The notes: a model not told the origin generated them from the letters alone. A stretch of 64,000 nt of DNA from Hortaea werneckii (GCA_037044905.1 JBAOKB010000062.1:62001-126000), one strand, 5' to 3'. Positions 23,364 through 34,467 are shown, counted from the stretch's first letter. A program made the numbers and translations.

Positions 23364-24266
23364 ATGGCCGCCCAACCCCACCTCCAGAACAACCCCGAGC
23401 GCGCCGACGAACTCGGCGACCAACTCCAAGCACACTACCTCCGCCGCGCCACCAAGCTTCAAGACCTCACAGACGCCATCGCGGAACTCGCCCAGACTTC
23501 CCCCGCCCTCTCTCACCGCCTGACAACGCACCTCACCAACGCAGCCCTCGCCAGCAAATCCCCAGTCCGTACCTACGACATTCTAGGCTGGATGGACCCC
23601 GCACTGCCTATCGACGTCGTCGCCCCTCTGCGCAACTGGCAGGAGTATCTCCACCAGGAAGTCTTCCTGCGCAGCAGACTGGCGCGGTATGAGTGGCGCG
23701 GCACTGTAGATGACCATGCGGAGATCGCTGGAGGCGAGAGATTAGACGAGTGGACTTCGGACGATCAGCTCGCTGCCGAAGCCTCGAGGACTTCCCGGTT
23801 CGGTTTCGAGACGCGGGACTCGGCGGGAGGTCTGCAGACGTTCGAGCAGATCTACGAGGGACGGGAGATGGGGATGCAGGTTGAGTCCTTGCGGGCGGGG
23901 TTGCAGGTCAGGCAGGTGAGGTTGGAGTTTGCGAGGAGGTCGGAGAGGTATGGGGGTTCGCGGGCGAGGGAGTGGGAGGCGGGCGGGAATGTGGATCGGA
24001 AGGTTTTGGAGTGGATTGAAGGGGCGTTGGAGTGGTTGGACGGGAAGGAGAGGGAGGGGTTTCTTGGGCTTGAGGAGGGGAATGTGGGGGTTTGGAGGGA
24101 CATGCTGGAGGCTGAGAGGGAGAGACTCTTGAAGAGAAAGGAGGAGGTGGATGGGGCGGGTAGTGAGGGGAGCGCGGGTGACGAAGAGATGGCACTTGAT
24201 GAGGACACTGGAGATGAGCAGGACCAAGGAGGCGGGGTTGCAGTTGGTCCTGGAGGTCTGAGCTAA
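23364..24266 (+). CDS. helical hypothetical protein
   Basis: It is a single exon of 300 residues from ATG 23364 (MAAQPHLQNNPERADELGD). The protein is strongly helical and charged. The N-terminal half contains LQDLTDAIAELAQTSPALSH and RTYDILGWMDPALP. The middle is Glu/Arg-rich (QVRQVRLEFARRSERYGG), and EWIEGALEWLDGKE is followed by a coiled-coil-like segment (RDMLEAERERLLKRKEEV). The tail is acidic and Gly-rich. There is no signal peptide or membrane segment, so it is probably intracellular. A TATA box lies upstream. The 3' half has a strong G bias on the coding strand, which opens several antisense frames that should be ignored. The family is not recognised. Confidence 0.7.
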   Translation: MAAQPHLQNNPERADELGDQLQAHYLRRATKLQDLTDAIAELAQTSPALSHRLTTHLTNAALASKSPVRTYDILGWMDPALPIDVVAPLRNWQEYLHQEVFLRSRLARYEWRGTVDDHAEIAGGERLDEWTSDDQLAAEASRTSRFGFETRDSAGGLQTFEQIYEGREMGMQVESLRAGLQVRQVRLEFARRSERYGGSRAREWEAGGNVDRKVLEWIEGALEWLDGKEREGFLGLEEGNVGVWRDMLEAERERLLKRKEEVDGAGSEGSAGDEEMALDEDTGDEQDQGGGVAVGPGGLS

Positions 24267-24447
24267 GAGTGTTCCTCTTTGAATGTCTCCTTTGCTCCTC
24301 CTGGTTCTTTCTGGTTACGTTAGTCCAGCATTATCTACAGCGCTTGGGATCAATGGGACAGTAGTGAGAGACTTTCTAGACTTACTGGTTACAACATGAC
24401 TTTAATGGCTGCGTGGAACACTTGTCTTTGGGACACTCGAGATTGAC

Positions 24448-24469
24448 TTTTTTTTTTATAAAAAAAAAA
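24448..24469. repeat. A/T palindrome between convergent genes
   Basis: Ten T, then ATA, then nine A form an almost perfect inverted repeat between the ends of the convergent genes at 23364 and 24718. It may mark 3' end formation for either gene, though it could be plain low complexity. Confidence 0.5.
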
Positions 24470-24502
24470 TTGATTTTTTACCCTTGATATCGTACTATAC
24501 CA

Positions 24503-24676
24503 ATCAAAAACTTCAAGAACTCCATACTCCGTCCCAGGGCAATGAGGGCATGTGGGTCATTAATGTTGCAGCTAGTCCGTCAAAAACTCTCAGAAACGCC
24601 GTATCCCTTCTCCATTCCCATGACAATGATGTCGTAGCAAGGTGCTGAAAAGTCTCAGAAACGCCAAACTCCATCC
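24503..24676. repeat. short diverged direct repeats in a 3' flank
   Basis: Three related blocks, CAAAAACTTCAAGAACTCCA at about 24503, CAAAAACTCTCAGAAACGCC at 24581 and GAAAAGTCTCAGAAACGCC at 24647, are spaced by about 65-78 bp. They lie just beyond the 3' end of the minus-strand gene at 24718. Confidence 0.55.
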
Positions 24677-24717
24677 CTCAAGGCCGAAACACATACCCCT
24701 GAATCCTGCTGAATCTC

Positions 24718-25740
24718 CTAGTTCAACAGCCCCAGCGCCCGACACAACTCCGCGAAGAACGCGATCGGATCTTGTCCCTGATGATCATCTCGGAAGTCTT
24801 GCAAGTAGGTGACTAGGTCATCCATCTGCGCGTTGTCGAACTCCGCATCCGCGTGGCTGACCAGGTCCAACGCCAACGTGAGGAAGGCCTCGCGTGTGTA
24901 CGAATTGGCTGGGGTGACGAGCCCGAGGATGTCGTCGACGGTGTTGGTCAGATCATCGAATGTCAGAAGGTTGTCATCGGTGTCTGAGGTTTCGTCCAGA
25001 TCGCTACCCGATGTTGTGGCCATAGATGCGGTAGTCGCCGAGTCGGAGTCCATCGAGTCGGGGATTGAGATTGTGGAGCAGCTCGACGTGGAATCATCTT
25101 CGCTGCCAGTCGTGTCCGACATGATATCCCCCTCACTGAGATCGGCGGGAATCTCGAGGGAAAGGTGATGGGTTTCTGGTGCTGGTGAGCCTTCGAAATC
25201 CTCATCTGAGTCCATGGCGTCCATGAATGCGTGTGCATTTCCGCCAGTGAGGTTATCGCGGTAACGATTCCCATTGAGCATCTCGCCAATAGTTGCTCCC
25301 TCCTCATCGTCGAACTGGTCAGAATCAGCCATGGCATGAATGGCATCGGCCTCGAACGCGGCTTGGTTCGCTGCCCAGCGATTGGCCGCATCGGCAAGCT
25401 CAAATGGCATTTCCATCTCCAATCTTTCTTGACGCAGGAACGCCAGATCATCAGCGTCCCATTGGTATTGATCGGAGGGTCGCTCTCGATGAGGGTGGCT
25501 AGAGCCATCGTTTGCAGATGAAGCTCCCAGTGCTTCCCTCATGATGAGTGTCCATCCTGGGCTGTGCACTCGGGGCAGATTCCCACGCAGCTCTCCAAAT
25601 TCCACAGAAGGAGGAGGACTACGGCTGCCAGACCTAGCCATGCTCGGCGACATCGAGCCAGACCTGCAAGTCGGCGATAGGATGGTTGGGGAGGCGGGAA
25701 CCGCGAAGCGGACCTGGCGGGGTGCTTCGTTAGAGAGCAT
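24718..25740 (-). CDS. acidic Ser/Asp-rich hypothetical protein
   Basis: It is a single exon. The frame is open from an upstream ATG at 25815, but ATG 25740 (MLSNEAPRQVRFAVPASPTI) fits better as the start, giving 340 residues. The N-terminal 50 residues are Ser/Pro-rich with a basic character. The middle is acidic (DQFDDEEGATIGEMLNGN) and leads into a Ser/Thr/Asp-rich disordered region. The C-terminal 90 residues look helical (DDLTNTVDDILGLV, LTLALDLVSHADAEF, PIAFFAELCRALGLLN). I recognise no domain or localisation signal. It could be a nuclear or regulatory protein, but nothing proves this. Confidence 0.65.
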   Translation of the reverse strand: MLSNEAPRQVRFAVPASPTILSPTCRSGSMSPSMARSGSRSPPPSVEFGELRGNLPRVHSPGWTLIMREALGASSANDGSSHPHRERPSDQYQWDADDLAFLRQERLEMEMPFELADAANRWAANQAAFEADAIHAMADSDQFDDEEGATIGEMLNGNRYRDNLTGGNAHAFMDAMDSDEDFEGSPAPETHHLSLEIPADLSEGDIMSDTTGSEDDSTSSCSTISIPDSMDSDSATTASMATTSGSDLDETSDTDDNLLTFDDLTNTVDDILGLVTPANSYTREAFLTLALDLVSHADAEFDNAQMDDLVTYLQDFRDDHQGQDPIAFFAELCRALGLLN

Positions 25741-27019
25741 TGTAGCGAGACTTGAGTAGCAAGTGGCGATGCGGTGTTTGAAGTATTGGTGACTTTGAGT
25801 CCTCTTTGGCAGCAAAACCTGTTTGATGCCTAGAGTGCGGGTGTGCGGTGGTTAGTAGAGTTCTGGGTGATCTTTCCTTCCGCCGTGAAGATTGCTGTAT
25901 AAATCTAAACCTCGAGACTAGGCGACAAATACATTGTACCTTGACAAGGCTGTTGTAGGATTTAGAAAGTGTTTGGTTACAGGTGAAAGCCAGGCCCTGT
26001 GTATGAGGGTCTCTTTGTTTCCGACTCGCCACACAATCTCTTTGCTTTTTCCTTTCATTGTAGCATGCCTCGCTTCACAATGTGGATGTGCTGCAGAACG
26101 AAATCCTCGATATGATGACGGGCTGGATGTATAATCACATTGTTGTGTGCTCCGTGTCTCTGTCGTGTGACCAAGATCTTCGGGCGGTGTGGACCCGTGA
26201 TGAAGACGGAACGGCTTCCTTCTATTGAGCTCAGGCAAAGCTCTGGTGCTCCATTCGCCCTTTTTTCTTCTGGGCCTTTACTACTTCTTTGTCTTTTGAT
26301 TGGTTGATCAGGAAAGCCCTGATTGACAAATGTAAGATATGCAGTGAGGACTCTATTGCAGCCTGTGAGTGTTTTGACTCGTTTTGGAGTCTTGAGGAGT
26401 GGCGGCTCTTGCACGAATAGAGGTATAGCTCATTTATATCCGTATCAGAGCGTTCTTTTTGCTCATGGCTCCATGTATAAGAACAAGACGCCGATGCAAC
26501 GAACTAGGGTGCCCTCAGATGGCAGCATCTTCTGAAGCCTTCGGCGATCGAGATATCGAGTTGTCTGTCCGCTGAGTCAGTGAGTTCGAAAGAGATTGAG
26601 CTGATGGCAATGCCATACATGTTCATCTAATCCAACGCAAATTCGCATCCTCTGATGCGTGCTAGTAGCAAGTTGATGGCTTTGAAAATATAAGGGACGG
26701 AATGTCAACAATTGAAATGCCGGTACCGAGATCACTTCGGGTCCCACATCAGCCTCTTGCCATTCTCGGGAAGCTCACGTATCCCCTTCTGTGACGGCAA
26801 ATTGAATTGCCATCAAAGGCTGGAAGCCTAAAGGACACTCCTACGAAACGCCGTTGGACTCGATCAGGGTGCCGCCACAATGACGCAAAGCATCAGCACT
26901 ACAAACGTTCCCCACCATCACATCGACGAGCTGACAAGCAACTCTCAAGCCTTTTTTAAATTACATATGATACTGTGAGCGACTCGACTTAGCAATCATA
27001 GCAAGAGATAGCCACCAGA
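25741..27019. other. intergenic, no supported gene
   Basis: It holds the promoters of the flanking divergent genes. Only short overlapping frames are present, without domains. Confidence 0.5.
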
Positions 27020-27622
27020 ATGCCCGAACACTTCCGCTCCTCCGCGGCCCCGACGCCAAACGGGAACTACAGTCAGTTTTTGAAAGCCAGCGGACTGTTG
27101 CACTTCTGCGGATGAATGGGCGATGTTTCCGAGACGGGGCAGATCATCATCGAAGGCGGTGTTAAAGCCCAAACAGTAAGAAGCCCTTCTCATGCGCTCG
27201 AGCCGAGCCTAACGAAGGACATGGGAGATGATTCTGTCCCGGTGGCGAATGAAGCCCAAAATGCGAAAGGCGAGACAATGCTGATCGAATTGTGAATACA
27301 GGACCAAGCAATGAAGAACATCTGCTCTTGCCTCAAAGCCGCCGGCTCCGAACCGAATAAAATCGTTCGCCGGAGGATCTATACGCTCGATATGGCTTAC
27401 CTGCCCACCATCCAGGAGGTGACGAAGCGGTATCTGAGTGAGCCGTGGCCGGTCAATACGGCAGTGCAGGTAAGTCTCTTCTTCTACCATAGTTGGTCTT
27501 CCGGGGTGATCAACCGATTCGGGAGAGTGGGTCGAGGGGACAGAGATCTGATTTGGTCACAGGTGTGCGGACTGGCAAAGAAAGGCGCCTTGGTTGAAAT
27601 TGAAGTTACCGCGGAGGCATGA
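27020..27622 (+). pseudogene. Rid/YjgF-family gene with in-frame TGA
   Basis: Three exons are in perfect phase: 27020-27175, 27302-27469 and 27563-27622, with introns GTAAGA...ATACAG (126 bp) and GTAAGT...CACAG (93 bp). They encode 127 residues of the Rid (YjgF/YER057c/UK114) family, whose members deaminate reactive enamine/imine metabolites or have related roles. Recognisable blocks are SSAAPTPNGNYSQFLKASGL, GDVSETGQIIIEGGVKAQT, KIVRRRIYTLDMAYLPTIQE and WPVNTAVQVCGLAKKGALVE. Codon 32 (27113-27115) is TGA where relatives have Trp in a GWMGD-like motif. The Arg of classical RidA (PARS) is Asn here (PVNT), as in Rid subgroups not expected to have the standard deaminase activity. It is tail-to-tail with the MFS gene. 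The nonsense codon may be real, edited, read through or a sequencing error. Confidence 0.8.
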
Positions 27623-27837
27623 ACCCTGCGTTGATTCATCGTTTTCCAATCATTGTGTCCAACATCTGCATCGCAAGCCCATGCGTCGTCAGGCCCCCAC
27701 CGACCGAGGTACCCAGGCTCTTCCCCGTATCTCCTTTCTCTCTTCCCATTGACTACCCTCCCGCACACTGCACACAGATATCCGTTCTCTCCTCCTCCAT
27801 CCCTCTCACCATCTCCGCCTCTCACTTCTCTAATGCC

Positions 27838-30449
27838 TTACGAGCTCCTACTCCCCATCGGCTCAAAAGGAAACACCCCCGCAACGATGCCCATCACAAT
27901 ATACAGCGCGGCACAGAGATAAATCGGGACCGGGGTCGAAGTATCCGCGTACGTCGCAATGACAGCGGATAAAATGCCCATGACTCGGTTCAGAGCGATG
28001 GAGATGCCGTTGCCGGTACCGCGGTGCGCCGAGGGTAGGACTTCAGGCGTGTAGGCGTAGAGAGTGCCGTAGTAGATGTTCTATCAGTGAGAACAAAGGG
28101 TTAGTTTAGGGAGTCTGGCAAGCGAGGTTGGGGTTGCTCAGATGTTTCTTGGGCTGGCGTCCTGGGTGGATGTTGCTTCGGAAGGTCCTTGGGATGAGCC
28201 AGTTGCGTGAGGAGGAGCACTCTGTCTTTGGCAGGGTTGGTTCTTCGGCAGGTCTGTTAGTAGGTCGGGGATCAGGCCCATATCCATTGTCAATTAGAGC
28301 TCTATGCCTTTCCGGCATCAGGGTTGTGAGTCCAGTGGAGCGTCGCTTGAGGTCGGTTCTAGGCGCATCTGGGGAAAGACGTTGCTGGTCCAAACACGTT
28401 GTGCTACCAAGCACTGAAAGTCCTTTCCGGAAGAGGAAGATCACGGGCTTAAAAGATGTCGCAAGGGCTTTTAAAGAGGTGGCGCTTTTAGATCCGGATC
28501 GAGCAAATGTTGGAAGGGTCCTGAGTCATCTCCGTCACAGGCATCTAACAACCATATTGTCGCTTTCGGAGATGTCGCAATGGCAGAGGGGCGCTATTGT
28601 CGCGGCCGAAGAAGTCGCTCTAGGGGGCTTGTTGTTCCTCAACTTCACCTAGCACGTGGAAGGGATTTTGACCACTGGCCAGTAGGACAAGGATTGATGC
28701 GAGGGCTATCTATGGATTCCGAGGTACGGCGGCCACGGAGGCGGAGACGGATAAGGTAATAGAGCGGGGGGAGAGGAGTACGTACCAAACAGAAATTGAT
28801 CGCAGAAGTGAATCCAGCATTCTGCGCATTGTTCTTGACTTGGGTGTAAGCGAAGAAGAAGGCCATGGTTAGGAGGGTGCCGATGATCATCGTGCCTACA
28901 CACGTGTGAGAAAGTCGAACATAGTTTGCGTCGCCTCGTCTGAGACTCACCTCTCCGGCCCCAAAACCAACCACTCCTACACATCAGCCCCGCCACAATA
29001 GGGCTGGGGATACCGCAGGCATTGGCGATGGCATAGTTACGCCACTGTTCGTACTCGCTCAGACCGCCGAGCTGAGCACCACGCGTGCGCAGGTACTGCG
29101 GTAGGAAGACGTTGTACAGTGGGTAAGCGAGTCCTATCAGAAGTGAAGAATCAGCAATTGTCCTATTGGATCTCTGCAGTGGTACTGGGGAACAGTACCT
29201 ATCAACAACCATGAGAACCAGATAAGAGTAGTGCTGAGACCCATTTTCTTGGTGGCGAAAAGACCACGGAGGTGGATCCAGACTTCCACGGGACTCCACT
29301 TCGATCCAGCATGAGCTGAGAGGCTGCCACGGCGGTTCGGCGTATCGTTGGTGATGCCGCATTCCTCCAGCTTCTCCACGGTCAGAGAGCAGGGACGGTG
29401 GTACTTGTTCGCAATAAATCGGAGGACCTCGACAACCTCGGCATCCTTGCCCTCGCCGAGCAAGAACTTGGGCGTCTCTTTAAGTCGGATGATGGTGATT
29501 CGGAGGATCGACATGACGAAGACCAGTGCACCGTTGGCGAACCAGACGTAGCGCCACCCGGCATTGTTGCTCCAACCGCACTCGATACCCGTCTCTGTAG
29601 GATCGCCCGGGCAAGAGTAATTCGGCAGGAAAGCCCAAGCGAAGAGGCCGGCGATGAGCTGACCCAGACCCCACCAGGCGGCCATAAGCGTCAGAAGCCA
29701 TTGCTTATTGCTTGGAAGGTACTCCAGAAAGACTGCCGTGTCCAAGACAAGATTACCACCACTCCCGAAGCTGGCCAAGCAGACAAATAGACCAAGTACG
29801 ACCCAATTGGGCGAAGCGCCGGCGACGATACAGAACACCGAGCTCAGCAGGAGACTAATATTGAACGCATACTTCCTCCCGATGACGTCTGCGCTCAGAC
29901 CCCAGAAGAGCGCGCCGACCAGCATACCGACGTAGGCGGCGATAGTCATGCTGTTGCCGAAGCTGGGCTGGAACTCATAGGCGGCGTAGGTGGCGATGAT
30001 GGACTGGATGAGGAGGATTTGGGAGTCGACGGCGTAGCCGAAGCCGTTCAGGCAGAAGAGGCGCCATGTGTAGGGCGTCATGCCGATCTCGTCTATGGCG
30101 TTGTTTACGAGGTGCTAGTGTTTAGAACATGGTCAGCTTCGGGACTTGACAGCAATGCGCGTCACTCTTCCGTGAGCGTGGAGGAGCTGTGGCTATGGTG
30201 TAGGTAGCGTATCTGCGTGCCTGTCCCATAGGGTCCCGGACTCATGGTGCATCCAGATGTCCAAGGTGGCCATCCACCGCTTCTGTCCATGCTGATACAT
30301 ACCATCTTGGCATTCAACACCGGGTCTGTACTTTCTTGTCCCAGCAGATCACCTTTTCGCATACTTATTTCGTCGCTGGCATCGTGCGAAGGTATCGAAG
30401 TCGCTGGTGCAGTAGCATAGGGCTGCTTGTCCTCGGATACGGCGGCCAT
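27838..30449 (-). CDS. MFS (sugar/SV2-like) membrane transporter
   Basis: Five exons, 30449-30303, 30114-29199, 29133-28951, 28895-28786 and 28080-27838, join in phase to 532 residues. Introns are 188, 65, 55 and 705 bp. The product is a 12-helix major facilitator transporter of the plasma membrane. The N-terminus is a cytosolic tail. TM1 follows TPYTWRLFCLNGFGYAVDSQ. Motif A is GLSADVIGRKYAF. The central loop contains RLKETPKFLLGEGKD, and the C-terminal part reads YTPEVLPSAHRGTGNGISIA, typical of the sugar/SV2-like branch. The substrate cannot be inferred. Downstream on the same strand it meets the Rid gene tail to tail. Upstream is the PRISE-like reductase, also on the minus strand. The 705-bp last intron is odd; it is listed separately. 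Confidence 0.9.
28081..28785 (-). other. 705-bp last intron of the MFS gene
   Basis: The donor is GTACGT at 28785 and the acceptor CTGATAG at 28081. Skipping it joins AINFCL directly to NIYYGTLYAY, as expected for this transporter branch, so no exon is missing inside it. It is four to thirteen times longer than the gene's other introns. It holds an antisense frame of 174 codons (28128-28652) with no recognised domain (contains TGLKDVARAFKEVALLDPD). Confidence 0.75.
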
Positions 30450-31156
30450 GGCTGGAAATCTGCCTGGCGAAAAGATACGTTCAGGTGGATGACGGGATCA
30501 AGTCGCTTCGTAGGGTCTTGCGAACCGATGTCTAGAGACAGCTTCGTATACTGCTGCCACTGTGCGCCAGTCGGGGGGAAGGAAGAGGGGGCGGGATACG
30601 TAAAAGTGGAAGAAGTGTCAAGACAAGACCCGCCGCGTAGAGAAAGAAAAGTTGTCCCACTTCCCGGGATTCATCTAGCTGGCGATCATTACCTCTCGGC
30701 ATGCAAGAATCAATCTATACCAATAAGAGGGTGTGGCTGCATACCATCATCATCTTAGCTTGTGTATGCAACAATTGGCGTAGGTGTTCGAGTGCCGTAT
30801 CCTGTCGCCACTGTCCACATTCCGGAGCCAGCTGTTGCATGAATTGAATCACGAACAAGCGACTTGCATGTGTTGGACATGTTGTGAAGCACGACGATTG
30901 CTGATATCTGGCATGCCAACCATTGGCTTCCAGAAGTCGTGATTGTCTTTGGGAGAAAATGAGAGGCGGGGAGGAATATGCAGGGTCAAGATAGGCGTAC
31001 GCTAGATGCGCTATGTGGGGGTCAAGCGCAGGGGAGGATGAAGTCAAGATGATTCCCCACATGTATTGGTAAGGTAGCATTCAAGTTCACCATAATGTCC
31101 TTTGGTTCTATCAGTTCTACACACCAGGAACGGCATCATGCCCTTCGACCGCGACA
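30450..31156. other. intergenic between MFS gene and reductase gene
   Basis: It contains the promoter of the MFS gene and the 3' flank of the reductase. I see no supported coding feature in it. Confidence 0.5.
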
Positions 31157-32485
31157 CTAGATCATCGGCTTGGCGGCTTCCACGCGCGGAGTAGGAAGAG
31201 CGCCGAGTCGAGCCATCTCCTGATACATCTCGAATGTACTCTCTATCGTGTCCACGAACCCGTTGAACCCAAACCTTCTCAGCTTCGCAACCGAAGGCTG
31301 TCCGATCCGGTATAGAGCGAAATCGGCCATCTCGAAATCCGTGCTTTCAAAGGCGTCGACGGTGAGCTGACCTTGCGAGGCCTCCATCATCTTCTTCCAC
31401 ACCTGGTGATTCTCCTCCTCTTTCGCCCACTCCACAACCGAATACGACATCCTGATACTCGAAGGCGGGCCGTAACCCAGCGGAGCCTTCTCACCACCCG
31501 CAAGCTGCACCGTCTTGAAATCCGCCGGATCATCGCTCACCGGACCCCGTGCACCCTTCTCGACAGCATACCACCTCGCCAGCTCCTCAAACAGCCGATC
31601 CATCGAGATCGCACACCCATCCACAGCATTGAACCGCTGATTCCGACACTTGTCCTCCAACACCGCCCACTCGCTAAGGAACCCGGTCAGGCGCGCAGAA
31701 GACCAACAGCCTTCCTCCTGCCACTCCTCGAAATCGCCGCCGAACTGGATCGGCTCGCCTTTCTCCGCCTGCACAGCAGCCAGCACCGCGAAGGGTGCGA
31801 GCGTATTCATACCCCCCGTCGGCGCGGTCCCGATGACGCCGAACGGCATGATGATGTTCCAGTTCGTTTCCGGATGCCGGTCGCAGAAGGCGAACAAGGC
31901 TTCTTCCTGCGGGTAGTAGAAGTTTGGGGCTAAGTGCTTAGGCTGGGGATCGGATTCGATGTAGGACACCCGCGCTCGCCCGATGTGGCCACCGTAGTTC
32001 TTGCCTCCGGTTTGCAGGAGGATGCGTTTGGGTTTGATGCTTGTGTTCTCCAGTGCGGCGAGGAAGTTCTGGAAGATCGGGACATTGGTTTCTATGAGGA
32101 TGTCTGCTGTAGCCGGATCCATCGCTGATCGGCCCTTCGGGTGGATGTAGCCGTAGAAGAAGACGTGGTCGGCTTTAACTCCCGCTTTGGTGAACGCAGC
32201 TGCGATGTTGTCCGCGGAGCCGGTGAGGTCTACGGGCACATGTTGGACCTTTGCCCGCTGCTCGTTGGTGAGGAGAGACAGCATTGCCTCTGATGGAGAG
32301 TTGCGGGAAGCGGCGTAGATAGTCCTCCATCGATGTGGGCTTTCCAGGAGTGATCGGATGGTGTTGAAGCCGGAGATTCCTGTAGCACCGACTACGAGCG
32401 CATCGAGGTCCTTGATTGATGGGTCGAATGTTGGGAGGTTGCGATAAATGCCGCATTGGCGAAGAGGGTACTGTTCGGACGCCAT
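31157..32485 (-). CDS. PRISE-like short-chain reductase (iridoid synthase/5beta-reductase type)
   Basis: It is a single exon of 442 residues from ATG 32485. It is an NAD(P)H-dependent enone reductase-like enzyme of the PRISE group of extended SDRs, presumably cytosolic. The Rossmann motif ALVVGATGISG lies at residues 29-39. The group's Lys motif appears as LLQTGGKNYGG, and the catalytic Tyr lies in APNFYYPQEE. NWNIIMPFGVIGTAPTGGMN and FNAVDGCAISMDRLFEELAR fit the cofactor and substrate lobe. Fungal members are often found in secondary-metabolite or detoxification loci. Here the neighbours are an MFS transporter and a Rid-family gene, consistent with a small metabolic group, though no core synthase is present. 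The substrate is unknown. Confidence 0.88.
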   Translation of the reverse strand: MASEQYPLRQCGIYRNLPTFDPSIKDLDALVVGATGISGFNTIRSLLESPHRWRTIYAASRNSPSEAMLSLLTNEQRAKVQHVPVDLTGSADNIAAAFTKAGVKADHVFFYGYIHPKGRSAMDPATADILIETNVPIFQNFLAALENTSIKPKRILLQTGGKNYGGHIGRARVSYIESDPQPKHLAPNFYYPQEEALFAFCDRHPETNWNIIMPFGVIGTAPTGGMNTLAPFAVLAAVQAEKGEPIQFGGDFEEWQEEGCWSSARLTGFLSEWAVLEDKCRNQRFNAVDGCAISMDRLFEELARWYAVEKGARGPVSDDPADFKTVQLAGGEKAPLGYGPPSSIRMSYSVVEWAKEEENHQVWKKMMEASQGQLTVDAFESTDFEMADFALYRIGQPSVAKLRRFGFNGFVDTIESTFEMYQEMARLGALPTPRVEAAKPMI

Positions 32486-34467
32486 ATTTACGGCAGATTC
32501 GGCCGGTACGTGAGCTTGAATATGCCAAAATTCCTCTTAGAGTTCGTGATGAAGTATGTTCACGGAGGCGATGCTGTGTCGATTGACCGTTTGGCGAGTC
32601 TTTATTGTAAGAGCCGTAGATATAAACGGGTCACTGAGACTTGTCAGATCGCTACACAAGGACATCATTTCACAGCATTCGAGAATGGATGACGTACCTG
32701 GCAAGGTGGAGCCTTGCCCCATTTCTCGAGCGTCTGTAGAATCCACTGGCACGCATAGACTTCAAAGTCACTTAGGGTTCGGCATTGGCTTGACGGATCT
32801 GAAGATGTCAGTCGAGCGATTTGTCGGATCTAGCCGAGTCCCATTGCCGATAGTGTACAAAGAAACGCAGCACAAGAAGAAGAGTTCTAACCAAAGACAA
32901 ACATCACGAGACGGGATGCATGTGCTCTTACCGTGCCTTCTGATTTCATCGTCGTGTTTGAATCTCTGAGGCTATCCTCTTGTCGGTCTCGTTGGCGGAT
33001 AGTCAAGACACAGCAATGAATACCTTTACTACACCATTGTCATATTGGAATGCCTCAATCCTCTCGCCAGTCTCACACTCCATTCCGACTGAGAGTCCGA
33101 ACACTGATGACGATCGCTTTGCGCCGTCCGAAAGTCGCTAGCTACGCAGCTGGACTAGCACTTCCTCAGCCTATGTCGATCGAGAGCAGAAGAAAATACC
33201 GTCTTATTGCTTATTGACAACAGCTGAGGTCCCAACAGCGACATTACGATGCTGGACTCAAGAGGCCCAAGAGCTGGCAAGGCAAGTTGTTCTTTTGTGT
33301 CGAGGCTACAAAAGGGACACTCAGGGGGTCTCGCCACGGTGTTTTTGGGCGGTGATATTTTACTGAAAGATCGAATATCATTGAGCCCAGGAAGCCAAAG
33401 CGCGCATAAATTTGAGCGGCCGAAAGTGATGAGAGGCGAATTCGGGAGGCAGCTGCGGCGGAAGAAGTTGACACGTATGTCATGTGAGCGGGCAGTGCAG
33501 GCTGTGAGAGAGTTCAAGGCGGTGAAGCATCAGTCGCCCTTTGGAAGGCTACATTCTTCGAACACATCTCCCATGTCATGGCTGTGGCATGGCATCCGAA
33601 CTTTCCTGGTCGAGATTCTTGGCTTCGTGATGGCAGCAGGCTAGGCAACATCGGGTGTACTCGACAAGATGATCTTGTCTGCACTCGACTGAACACACCC
33701 CAAAGCATGACGTGAAAAACTGACCCATACTAAACTCGGCAATTCGTGCTCGCTAACCGACTTCCAGCTTCAGCACATGTTCTGGCGCGCCGCTTGCGTA
33801 GAAATTCCTGAGCGACTAGAGCGAAATGGAACCATCGACAGGCTATGCGCCGTCGCCGGGAGTAGTGTGAAGCTTTTATCCAACAGAAGGGCAAGACATA
33901 GCTAGGTGACTCGGCTTGTCTCTCTGGAGGCCATTTACAGAAGATCTCATCAGGTCCATGAGAATTCCGGCCTGGCAGCTTAGACTCATGCTCTGCCAAG
34001 CGCACTACGCCGGACATGAAGACATTCTCTATTTCAAAGAACTCACAGTGCGTCTCAATCGCATGTTGTTGACTGGCTGCCTTGTTGCGGCACAGCCTCT
34101 CGCTTAACATCATCCTTGCAGAGATCATGATCCCGCGGAACTATCCCACGTTTCGGAGGCTCAGTCTCCAACCGCAGCAGCTAAGTCTCAAGCTGCACCT
34201 GAATGGAGGTGGTTTGGCGGTGAGTCAAGTGGATGATATATGTTACGCTGGTAAGTTGCCATTCTGTTGGCTAATAGTACTTCATTGCCAGCGTACTCGA
34301 AACGTTCTCGCTTATTCCTCTTCTACATCTGTCATTCAGAGTGTCTTTGCAATCTTGTCCTCCGCACGTCTACAGGGTGCGGACTGTCTCTGGAAGAACA
34401 CTTGCTACATCGCTGGACCTTACTTGTCGTAACGAAGGACACGAGCCGACCACGAGAGCGATCGAGC
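32486..34467. other. intergenic, no supported gene
   Basis: Several short frames are seen on both strands (for example 33249-33644 plus, 33730-34128 minus) without domains. An upstream in-frame extension of the HET gene begins at 34267 but is unlikely to be translated. Confidence 0.45.

Noticed and set aside
23742..24227. Minus-strand ORF of 161 codons rich in Leu and Pro
   Set aside because: It is caused by strong G bias on the coding strand of the gene at 23364.
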